From NCBI GenBank assembly GCA_003135035.1, contig PLDE01000291.1, forward strand, positions 1-7,925: DNA of 7,925 nucleotides. The letters run 5' to 3'. The notes beneath the pieces are model-generated. The model was given only the letters and a program-made list of their open reading frames with translations, was not told where the DNA came from and made no database searches. This DNA is from Candidatus Dormiibacterota bacterium. Its GTDB lineage: Bacteria > Chloroflexota > Dormibacteria > Aeolococcales > Bog-877. How positions within the stretch are numbered: the stretch's first letter is position 1; the number at the start of each line of letters is the position of its first letter. This document shows, piece after piece, positions 1-5,462 of the stretch. A program made the translations under genes and the position numbers.

Positions 1-709
1 CGTTGCTGCCGCCGCCGACGCACGCGACCACGTCCGTGGGCAGTCGTCCCCACTGCTCCAGGCACTGGCTGCGGGCTTCGCTGCCAATCACCTTCTGGAA
101 CTCTCGCACCAAGTAGGGATAGGGGTGGGGACCGACGGCGCTACCAATCACATAGAAGGTGTCATCAGCGCGGGTGGCCCATTCGCGAATCGCCGCATTG
201 ACCGCGTCCTTGAGGGTTCTGGTGCCGCTTTCGACCGGATGGATGCGCGCTCCCAGCAGCCTCATGGTGGCCACGTTCATGGCTTGACGCTCGATGTCCA
301 ACTGGCCCATGAAGACCTCTACCGGGAGGCCCAGCTTGGCCCCGATCGTGGCCGTCGCCACGCCATGCTGGCCGGCTCCCGTCTCCGCGATCAACCGACG
401 CCTGCCCATCCGTTGCGCCAGCAGTCCCTGGCCCACCGCGTTGTTCACCTTGTGGGCTCCCGTGTGATTGAGATCTTCACGCTTGAAGAGCACCGTGGCG
501 GGGGCGGCGGGAAAGCGCTGGGCGTGGTAAAGCGGTGAGGGACGGCCCACGTAACTGCGCAGGATTGCGTGATATTCCTGCCAGAAAGTGGCATCGCCGA
601 GGGCGTCGTCAACGGCGACTTCCAGCTCCTGCACCGCCCGGTAGAGGACCTCGGGGATGTACTGTCCCCCGAAGGCGCCGAAATAACCGCGAGCGTCAGG
701 TGGTTGCAT
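1..709 (-). CDS. trpB: Tryptophan synthase beta chain, N-terminal part (runs off left edge)
   Basis: PLP enzyme that condenses indole with L-serine to give L-tryptophan, normally in an alpha2-beta2 complex with TrpA in the cytoplasm. The visible 236 codons read as TrpB throughout: FGGQYIPE at residues 13-20, the PLP-lysine motif HTGAHKVNN with Lys87, ETGAGQHG with Glu109 (both at the E. coli numbering), [13 protein letters not shown] near 193-205, and the phosphate-loop motif GGGSN at 232-236, where the window ends. The C-terminal ~160 residues are outside. The chosen ATG lies inside the end of trpF: the two genes overlap by 14 nt (696-709), which suggests translational coupling, and the protein starts at the usual distance from FGG. 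It is the last visible gene of the minus-strand trpD-C-F-B operon; trpA would be expected next but is not seen. No damage is visible. Confidence 0.97.
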   Translation of the reverse strand, partial: MQPPDARGYFGAFGGQYIPEVLYRAVQELEVAVDDALGDATFWQEYHAILRSYVGRPSPLYHAQRFPAAPATVLFKREDLNHTGAHKVNNAVGQGLLAQRMGRRRLIAETGAGQHGVATATIGAKLGLPVEVFMGQLDIERQAMNVATMRLLGARIHPVESGTRTLKDAVNAAIREWATRADDTFYVIGSAVGPHPYPYLVREFQKVIGSEARSQCLEQWGRLPTDVVACVGGGSN

Positions 710-1412
710 CAAATCCCCGTACCGCGCTCACAAAGGCGGCAAGTTTACTGGGATCCTTAACTCCTCGTGACTCGACACCCGAGCGTACGTCGACGGCGTA
801 AGGACGCAACCGGCTGACGCACGCTGCGACGTTGCCGGGATTCAGGCCACCGCTGATCACGACTCTCTGCCGAGCGCTCACGGGCTCGACCTGGGACCAG
901 TCGAAGGTGCGGCCCGAGCCTCCGCCCTGGGACGAGGCTGTTTCGAAAATGGGCAGCGCGTCGGGGTAGTCGGCGATGCGAGCCGCCAGTCCCAAAGCGA
1001 GCTCAGTGGCACCGGCAGGGACGCGAAAAACCTTGAGAAAGGGACGGCCCAGGTGGCGGCAGAGAGCCGGCGACTCAGAACCGGAGAATTGGGGAATCAA
1101 ACGGGGCATGGCCGTGATCGCCCGTTCCAATTCCGCGGTCGAGGGATCCACGAACACCCCAACCAGCGACAACTGCTTGGGCACCTCGGCGAGCGCTCGG
1201 GCGGCTTGCTCAATCGAGATCTGCCGGGGACTGGGCGCGAAGATGACTCCCACCGCGTCCGCCCCCGCCGCCACCGCCAGAGCCACCTACCCAGCCGTGG
1301 TGCAGCCGCAAATCTTGATCCGGGTGCGCCGGCTGGCAGCGTCCATCCCCAGGCGGGGCGCTGTGCCAGCCATTTCTGGCAGCTGGCCGTCGAGCGGCGC
1401 TGACGGGACCAT
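696..1412 (-). pseudogene. trpF: Phosphoribosylanthranilate isomerase, interrupted by an in-frame amber codon
   Basis: TrpF (PRAI) isomerises N-(5-phosphoribosyl)anthranilate to CdRP in a TIM barrel. Starting from the ATG at 1412 the frame gives 41 codons, a TAG at 1289-1287, then 196 more codons to TGA. The two halves align without a gap as one TrpF: RIKICG with catalytic Cys35 lies before the TAG; VALAVAAGADAVGVIF, APSPRQIS, GRTFDW (with the general-acid Asp), ISGGLNPGNV and VDVRSGVE lie after it. The TAG sits where the family usually has Asp or Glu, so GAG to TAG is the simplest change. The start at 1412 is supported by GGTGGAGG (1427-1420), 7 nt from the ATG, and by coupling to the trpC stop 2 nt upstream. 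A restart at GTG 1286 would lose beta-strand 1 and the catalytic Cys. It may be a real nonsense mutation, a base error, or suppressed in vivo; I cannot tell which. Confidence 0.85.
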
Positions 1413-1414
1413 GG

Positions 1415-2215
1415 CTACGCCTCCACCGCGCCGAGGGCCTTCACCGACCCCATCCAAGCAGCCTTGTCGGGGCAGCGCATGAGCGCCTCGCCAACCAGGA
1501 AAGAGCGAACCCCGAGACGGTAGATGCACTCGATGTCGGCCGCCGTTTCGAAGCCACTCTCGCTGACCACTGCGAGGCCCACCGGAAGATCTGCGGCCAG
1601 CCTCGCCGTGACACTGATGTCGGTCTCCAGGGTCTTGAGGTCCCGGTTGTTGATCCCGACCAGATCGGCGCCTTGAGCCAGGGCCCGTTCCAACTCGCCC
1701 CGCGAATGGACCTCCACCAGTACTTCGACGCCCCAGCGCCGGGCGGCCCCGATTACCTCGGCCAACTGCTGGTCGGTAAGCCCAGCGACGATGGCGAGGA
1801 TGGCGTCGGCGCCGTAGGCGGCGGACTGCACGACCTCGTATTCGGTGGTGAGAAAGTCCTTGCGTAGCAGGGGGACGCTGGTCCGGTCCCGAACCAGCTG
1901 CAGGTAACTCAGCTGGCCCTGGAAGTGGTCCGCCTCGGTGAGCACGCTGATGGCGTCGGCACCGGCTTGCTGGTACTCGAGGGCGATTGCCTGGGGGTCG
2001 AAATCGGGGGCGATCAGCCCGGCCGAAGGGGAGGCGCGTTTGATTTCGGCAATCACGGTCGGGGCCGGGCCTCGACGGAGGGCATCGCGCAGGGACCGGC
2101 GCTCCCCGCCCCGTCCCCGGGCCCGGTCAGCAAGCTCGGTGAGAGACTCCCGCGCCATCTCCTCGGTGAGGTGGCGGAGGCGGTCTTGATAAATCGAGGC
2201 GAGTGCGTCAGGCAT
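1415..2215 (-). CDS. trpC: Indole-3-glycerol-phosphate synthase
   Basis: Converts CdRP to indole-3-glycerol phosphate with loss of CO2 and water, the fourth step after chorismate in the Trp branch. The 266-residue (beta/alpha)8 protein has the expected length for a stand-alone, unfused IGPS. Family motifs in order are AEIKRASPS (Lys59), VLTE (Glu94), LLRKDFL (catalytic Lys119), LVEVH (Glu168), GINNRDL (Asn190) and SESG (Glu219), followed by FLVGEALMR near the C-terminus. The ATG overlaps the end of trpD by 8 nt, so translation is probably coupled. The gene ends at TAG (1417-1415), 2 nt before the trpF ATG, and its last codons contain the trpF Shine-Dalgarno. That TAG closes the protein at a normal length, so amber works as a stop in this organism at least here. 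Confidence 0.97.
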   Translation of the reverse strand: MPDALASIYQDRLRHLTEEMARESLTELADRARGRGGERRSLRDALRRGPAPTVIAEIKRASPSAGLIAPDFDPQAIALEYQQAGADAISVLTEADHFQGQLSYLQLVRDRTSVPLLRKDFLTTEYEVVQSAAYGADAILAIVAGLTDQQLAEVIGAARRWGVEVLVEVHSRGELERALAQGADLVGINNRDLKTLETDISVTARLAADLPVGLAVVSESGFETAADIECIYRLGVRSFLVGEALMRCPDKAAWMGSVKALGAVEA

Positions 2216-3239
2216 GGCTGCCTACCTCGGTGGCAGCATCGCCGCGCAAGGCTGTCAGCGCGGCCAGCGCGGCTCCCTCCGCGATGCTCCTGCGGGCCTG
2301 AGATAGGCCCTCTGGGATGCTCTCCGCAACACCGGCCACCACCAGGGCCAGTGCTGCATTGAGGGCCACCACATCGGCTCGGGGGGACCGCTCGCCGCCC
2401 AGGGTGGCCATGATCAGCGCCGCGTTGGTCGCCGCGTCTCCGCCGCGCACCGCATCGAGAGGGGCTCGGATTCCGTAGTCCTCGGGGTTGAGTACCCAGC
2501 GGCGACTGCCCTCGCGGCTGAACTGGGCCACCGATGTTGGTCCCTCCCCAGCCACCTCGTCCATGCCGCTGGCGGAGTGGACGACCGCGCCCTCTGCGAT
2601 CCCGAGTCCCTGCATGGCCTCCGCCACCAGGTCAACCTGGGCCTCGCCGAAGACCCCGACCAGTTGCCGTTGCGGCCCGGCGGGATTGCAGAGCGGCCCG
2701 AGCAGGTTGAAGATCGTGCGCACGCCGAGTTCGCTGCGCACTCCCCCGATCGCCTTCATCGCCGGGTGGTAGCGGGGCGCGAAGAGGAAGGCGATCCGAT
2801 GCCGAGTGAGCATGTCCGCCGCCTGGAGGGGGTCCCGGTCCAGGGGAACTCCCAGCGCCTCCAGGACATCGGCGCTGCCGCAGGCGCTGGAAGCGGCCCG
2901 GTTGCCATGCTTGGCGACCGGGACTCCTGCCCCAGCCACCACCAGGGCTGCTGCGGTGGAGATGTTGATGCTTCGGGTCCCGTCCCCCCCGGTGCCGACT
3001 ATGTCGATGACCAGCGGCAGCCCGTGCTCGACTCGGAGCGCTCGTTGGCGCATGGCGGTGGCGGCGCCGATGACCTCCTCGATCGTCTCGCCGCGCGCGG
3101 CCAGGGCGACCAGGAGGCCGGCGGCTTGAGCATTGGTCAGCGTTCCGTCGACGATGGCGCCCACGGTGGCCGCGCTCTCAGCAGCGGAGAGCGTGTCGCC
3201 GAGGAGCAGACGACGCAGCAACTCTGGATATTCCACCAT
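2208..3239 (-). CDS. trpD: Anthranilate phosphoribosyltransferase
   Basis: Transfers the phosphoribosyl group of PRPP to anthranilate. The 343 residues match a stand-alone TrpD with no glutaminase fusion. Seen in order: an N-terminal helical domain beginning PELLRRLLLGDTLS; the PRPP loop GTGGDGTRSINIST (82-95); KHGNRAASSACGSAD (110-124); then GGVRSELGVRTIFNLLGPLCNPA (165-187) and GMDE (225-228). The Lys/Arg often found in the SSKSGSAD/SSKCGSAD motif is Ala here. The ATG at 3239 gives the usual N-terminus but has no Shine-Dalgarno of its own. It abuts the TAG of an in-frame 33-codon ORF that does have a strong one, so expression probably depends on coupling from that ORF. First enzyme gene of the minus operon; its end overlaps trpC by 8 nt. 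Confidence 0.96.
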   Translation of the reverse strand: MVEYPELLRRLLLGDTLSAAESAATVGAIVDGTLTNAQAAGLLVALAARGETIEEVIGAATAMRQRALRVEHGLPLVIDIVGTGGDGTRSINISTAAALVVAGAGVPVAKHGNRAASSACGSADVLEALGVPLDRDPLQAADMLTRHRIAFLFAPRYHPAMKAIGGVRSELGVRTIFNLLGPLCNPAGPQRQLVGVFGEAQVDLVAEAMQGLGIAEGAVVHSASGMDEVAGEGPTSVAQFSREGSRRWVLNPEDYGIRAPLDAVRGGDAATNAALIMATLGGERSPRADVVALNAALALVVAGVAESIPEGLSQARRSIAEGAALAALTALRGDAATEVGSHA

Positions 3240-3341
3240 CTAGATTTGGCTCAAGGCGCGGGCGAGCGCAGCGGCGAGCGCGGCTACGCCTCTCGGCCGG
3301 AGGCGCACTCGGCGCTGGCCTAGCAGCGACGACTGATCCAT
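3240..3341 (-). CDS. 33-codon upstream ORF, in frame and abutting trpD
   Basis: A small ORF begins ATG-GAT-CAG, runs 33 codons and ends TAG directly followed by the trpD ATG (TAGATG). It is preceded by AGGAGGAG (3358-3351) with 9 nt to the ATG, by far the best ribosome site in the control region. The predicted peptide is basic and Ala/Leu-rich (GQRRVRLRPRG, then ALAAALARALSQI), with no Trp and no family I recognise. Two readings fit: a translated coupling ORF that delivers ribosomes to trpD, or an N-terminal extension of trpD cut by an amber codon. Known TrpD proteins do not need such an extension, so I favour coupling. Confidence 0.55.
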   Translation of the reverse strand: MDQSSLLGQRRVRLRPRGVAALAAALARALSQI

Positions 3342-3358
3342 GTGGATCGACTCCTCCT
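3342..3358 (-). promoter_or_regulatory. Strong Shine-Dalgarno for the ORF leading into trpD
   Basis: AGGAGGAG at 3358-3351 is followed by a 9-nt spacer and then ATG at 3341. It decides that translation of the trpD region is initiated 102 nt upstream of the trpD ATG, because no comparable site lies before trpD itself. Confidence 0.75.
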
Positions 3359-3370
3359 GAAATGAACGGT

Positions 3371-3389
3371 CCCCGGGCTTTGCCCAGGG
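3371..3389 (-). promoter_or_regulatory. Leader hairpin of the trpD operon (candidate attenuator, U-poor)
   Basis: On the minus strand, CCCTGGGC (3389-3382), loop AAA, and GCCCGGGG (3378-3371) form an 8-bp stem with one G-U pair. It lies 27 nt after the stop of the Trp-rich leader ORF, nearly the same spacing as on the plus strand. A competing structure is visible: GGGGTCCGGT (3442-3433), beside the fourth Trp codon of the leader, can pair with ACCGAGCCCT (3395-3386) with one mismatch and two wobbles, and this would take up the hairpin's left arm. Downstream is GACCGTTCATTTC rather than a U-run, so termination may be weak, Rho-assisted or lost. Pairing was worked out by eye. Confidence 0.55.
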
Positions 3390-3416
3390 CTCGGTGCTTG
3401 CCGGCGCTTTCGGTGA

Positions 3417-3488
3417 CTAGGCGCGCGACGGTACCGGACCCCAGTTGGGCCAGGACCACTGCCAGCTGCAGACGAATCGGCTAGACAC
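3417..3488 (-). CDS. trpL: Trp-rich leader peptide of the trpD operon
   Basis: A 23-codon ORF from GTG (3488-3486) to TAG (3419-3417), containing the run W-Q-W-S-W-P-N-W at residues 9-16, that is four UGG codons at 3464, 3458, 3452 and 3443. It starts 9 nt downstream of a candidate -10 box with no room for a Shine-Dalgarno, so translation would be leaderless. Its length, the positions of W9, W11, S12, W13, P14, G17, V19 and R22, and its distance to the promoter all match the leader on the opposite strand at 3811-3882. The expected role is a cis-acting sensor: ribosome stalling at UGG when Trp-tRNA is scarce would change leader RNA folding and raise trpDCFB expression. The GTG start is inferred from this parallel. 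Confidence 0.8.
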   Translation of the reverse strand: MSSRFVCSWQWSWPNWGPVPSRA

Positions 3489-3497
3489 TGTCCGGCG

Positions 3498-3527
3498 ATT
3501 CTGGACCAAGACTGGGCTCAGCGTCAA
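3498..3527 (-). promoter_or_regulatory. Promoter of the trpD-C-F-B operon
   Basis: On the minus strand, -35 TTGACG (3527-3522), 18-nt spacer and -10 CAGAAT (3503-3498) fit a housekeeping sigma-70-type promoter. Both hexamers and the spacer length are identical to the plus-strand promoter at 3772-3801. Transcription should begin about 6-9 nt further on, at or next to the leader GTG at 3488. No repressor operator was recognised. Confidence 0.7.
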
Positions 3528-3771
3528 TTCCACTCGCCTTGCCCTGGCGGGCCCGGGTGCGGAGTTAGCCAATCGCTTCCCGATTCCCTGACATCGGCCG
3601 CCGGCGAAGCTCAGAGTCTGGAGCTGGCCCGGGATCTGGCAGCTGACGGCAAGATGTCTGAGCTCGCCGCGATGGAAGTTGACCAGGCTCTCGCGTACCT
3701 CTGGCCCCAGCTGAGCGTTCTGCCCAACTCAGCCTAGTTCCCACCAAATCGCTCTCGCTTGCAACGGCAGC
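3528..3771. other. Spacer between the two divergent trp promoters
   Basis: These 244 nt between the two -35 boxes hold no gene I can support. Short open frames occur on both strands (minus 3565-3747; a plus frame closed by TAG at 3735), but none has a ribosome site or a recognisable product. Positions 3619-3631 repeat 13 nt of the plus-strand leader (TGGAGCTGGCCCG at 3841-3853). A CTGACA/CAGAGT pair with 18-nt spacing lies at 3588-3617. The stretch could carry upstream promoter elements or be decayed sequence. Confidence 0.5.
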
Positions 3772-3801
3772 TTGACGCGGAGCTCCGACTTATCGCAGAA
3801 T
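3772..3801 (+). promoter_or_regulatory. Promoter of the trpE-G-aroF-aroA operon
   Basis: -35 TTGACG (3772-3777), 18-nt spacer, -10 CAGAAT (3796-3801). The -35 box matches the sigma-70 consensus at 5 of 6 positions and the -10 box at 4 of 6. The minus-strand trp promoter has the same two hexamers and spacing. The start site is expected at about 3808-3811, on or next to the leader ATG. Confidence 0.72.
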
Positions 3802-3810
3802 CCGCGGCCT

Positions 3811-3882
3811 ATGGACTACGCGAGCGCTTTGGTCTGGCGGTGGAGCTGGCCCGTTGGGGGTGAAGTGTCCGCACGCGATTGA
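3811..3882 (+). CDS. trpL: Trp-rich leader peptide of the trpE operon
   Basis: A 23-codon ORF from ATG to TGA with W-R-W-S-W-P at residues 9-14, that is UGG codons at 3835, 3841 and 3847. It lies directly between a promoter and a terminator hairpin ahead of trpE, as in classical trp attenuators. The first Trp codons are about 60-70 nt from the hairpin, a spacing similar to E. coli trpL. No Shine-Dalgarno precedes the ATG and the candidate -10 box ends 9 nt upstream, so the mRNA is probably leaderless. The same DNA reads in another frame as ordinary CTG/GCG-type codons, so one such ORF alone could be chance; the matching leader on the opposite strand makes chance unlikely. Confidence 0.82.
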   Translation: MDYASALVWRWSWPVGGEVSARD

Positions 3883-3906
3883 AAATCTGACCGAGAAGCG
3901 AACACC

Positions 3907-3940
3907 AAGCCCCGGAACCCTCCGGGGCTTTTTCTTTTTT
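3907..3940 (+). terminator. Intrinsic terminator / attenuator before trpE
   Basis: AAGCCCCGGA (3907-3916), loop ACCC and TCCGGGGCTT (3921-3930) form a perfect 10-bp stem, followed by a T-tract interrupted by one C (3931-3940). It lies 24 nt after the leader stop and 16 nt before the trpE ATG, inside the operon's 5' leader, so it should act as a conditional terminator. A candidate antiterminator pairs GGGGGTG (3856-3862) with CACC (3903-3906) and CCC (3910-3912), bulging AAG, and would take up the terminator's left arm. Antiterminator pairing was found by eye and is less certain than the terminator. Confidence 0.9.
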
Positions 3941-3956
3941 CCGCACTGGAGTTGTG

Positions 3957-5462
3957 ATGCTGGCCTCATTGGAAATTCTCACCGACCGCGAAACTGTCGA
4001 GACGACGGCGAGCGCCTTTCCCCTGGTACCCGTGTGGGCCGAGCTGCCGATCGGCGACCTCCGTCCGTTGGAGGCGTTTCAGGCTCTGGCAGGGGACGGC
4101 CCCGGTCTGCTCTTGGAGGAGCTCGACCTCTCCGGTCGGTCGGTCGGCTTCACCATCGTCGCCGCCGATCCCGCAGCGCTGGTGGTGGCGGATCGCTCTG
4201 GCGTGCGGGTGGAGTCAGTCCGGCGGCCGCTGCCCATCGTCGAGGGCCCCTTTGGAGAACCGGGCACCAGTGTTCTGACCACCCTCAATCGCCTGGCCGC
4301 TGAGCTACGGGCTCCCCAGCTGCCCCAACTGCCGACCATGACCGGGGGCCTGGCCGGGCTGCTCAGCTACGAGGCGGCCGGTTTGCTCGACGGTCTCGCG
4401 CACCCCGTCGGGCGGGGTCGGCAGACGGTGGATCCGATCACCTTGATGGTGCTGGACCGGGTCCTGGTCTTTGACCACCGGCGCAACCAGTTGGTCCTGG
4501 TGGCGCACGTCCCCGCCGGAACCGACTATGACCAGGGGGAGCTGGCCCTGGAGGAGATGGCGGCCCGGCTGGAAGCTCGGGCCGAGCTTCCGGTGGCCTT
4601 CCCGGCCGCCGCCCGGCAGACCCTGGCGGTGGCTCCCAACATCTCGGTCGAGATGTACCAGGCGGGGGTGCGTCGCATCAAAGAGGACATCGCCGCCGGG
4701 GAGATCTACCAGGCGGTGCTGTCGCGGCGTCTCTCCGCCCCGGCCCGCGAGGGTGGACTCGCCATCTACCAACGCTTGCGCCGTCTCAATCCCTCACCGG
4801 CGATGTTCTTTCTGCGCGTTCCCGGAGCCGAGCTGGCCGGTTCGTCGCCCGAACCCCTGGTCAAGGTCCAGGGACGCCACGTCACGACCCGGCCGATCGC
4901 CGGGACCAGGCGCCGGGGCGAGGATGAGCGCGAGGATCAGCTCTTGGAGCAGGATTTGCTGAGCGATCCCAAGGAGCTGGCGGAGCACGCCATGCTGGTC
5001 GATCTGGCTCGCAACGATCTCGGCAAGGTCTGCCGACCCGGCAGCGTCGTGCCCACTGAGCTCCTCCAGGTCCAGCGCTTCCCCCGGGTGATGCACATCG
5101 TCAGCAATGTCGCGGGTGAGCTGGCCCCGGAGAGCAGCGCTCTCGACGCTCTGGCCGCGGTGTTTCCGGCCGGGACGGTGACCGGAGCGCCCAAGCGCCG
5201 GGCGATGGAGATCATCGCCCGTGAGGAGCCGACCGCCCGGGGTCCCTATGCGGGAGCCTGCGGCTATCTCACCTTCTACGGTGATCTGGAGTTCTGCATC
5301 ACCATCCGCACCGCCGTGGTCACCGGTGGCCAGGTCCACGTGCAGGCTGGAGCTGGGATTGTCAGCGACTCCGACCCACTGACAGAACTGGCCGAGACCG
5401 AAGCCAAGGCCTCGGCGATCCTGGCCGCCATCCAGAGTTCCTCTCCCGAGGCGGCGCCGTGA
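3957..5462 (+). CDS. trpE: Anthranilate synthase component I
   Basis: Converts chorismate to anthranilate using ammonia from TrpG; the committed step of Trp synthesis. The protein has 501 residues from the ATG at 3957, which is preferred over the adjacent GTG at 3954 because GGAG (3948-3951) is 5 nt from the ATG but only 2 nt from the GTG. The C-terminal chorismate-binding domain is complete (numbering from the ATG): RIKEDIAAGEIYQ near 240-252, SSPEPLVKV at 297-304, PIAGTRRRG at 313-321 (PIAGT, not the PIKGT of PabB), HAMLVDLARNDLG at 344-356, GTVTGAPKRRAMEII at 406-420 and QAGAGIVSDS at 463-472. Two positions that bind inhibitory Trp in enteric TrpE differ: LLLES reads LLLEE, and NPSPYM reads NPSPAM. 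The stop overlaps the trpG start as GTGA. First enzyme gene of the plus operon, under the leader attenuator. Confidence 0.97.
   Translation: MLASLEILTDRETVETTASAFPLVPVWAELPIGDLRPLEAFQALAGDGPGLLLEELDLSGRSVGFTIVAADPAALVVADRSGVRVESVRRPLPIVEGPFGEPGTSVLTTLNRLAAELRAPQLPQLPTMTGGLAGLLSYEAAGLLDGLAHPVGRGRQTVDPITLMVLDRVLVFDHRRNQLVLVAHVPAGTDYDQGELALEEMAARLEARAELPVAFPAAARQTLAVAPNISVEMYQAGVRRIKEDIAAGEIYQAVLSRRLSAPAREGGLAIYQRLRRLNPSPAMFFLRVPGAELAGSSPEPLVKVQGRHVTTRPIAGTRRRGEDEREDQLLEQDLLSDPKELAEHAMLVDLARNDLGKVCRPGSVVPTELLQVQRFPRVMHIVSNVAGELAPESSALDALAAVFPAGTVTGAPKRRAMEIIAREEPTARGPYAGACGYLTFYGDLEFCITIRTAVVTGGQVHVQAGAGIVSDSDPLTELAETEAKASAILAAIQSSSPEAAP

Noticed and set aside
696..1286. trpF starting at the GTG just after the TAG
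   Set aside because: This product would lack beta-strand 1 with the catalytic Cys in KICG, so it cannot be a normal TrpF start even though the frame is open.
1415..2215. Genetic code with TAG as a sense codon
   Set aside because: trpC ends at TAG at the normal family length with trpF starting 2 nt later, so TAG terminates here; the trpF amber alone does not support reassignment.
3423..3447. T-box-like string on the minus strand (GGGGTCCGGTACCG)
   Set aside because: The match to the T-box core is partial, no stem I or specifier loop was seen, and the bases lie in codons of the Trp leader ORF.
3178..3459. 93-codon minus-strand ORF overlapping the start of trpD and the leader hairpin
   Set aside because: It runs out of frame through trpD, the strong Shine-Dalgarno and the Trp leader, has no ribosome site of its own and matches no family; the leader and upstream ORF explain the region better.
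3550..3863. Plus-strand frame reading like a helical protein (LELARDLAADGK, then LDAELRLIAE) with a TAG at 3735
   Set aside because: It has no start with a ribosome site, an internal stop and no recognised family, and it contains the promoter and leader of trpE in another frame. Most likely chance in GC-rich DNA, though a gene remnant is not excluded.
3957..5462. PabB (aminodeoxychorismate synthase) as an alternative to TrpE
   Set aside because: The motif is PIAGT rather than PIKGT, and the gene sits with trpG behind a Trp leader.
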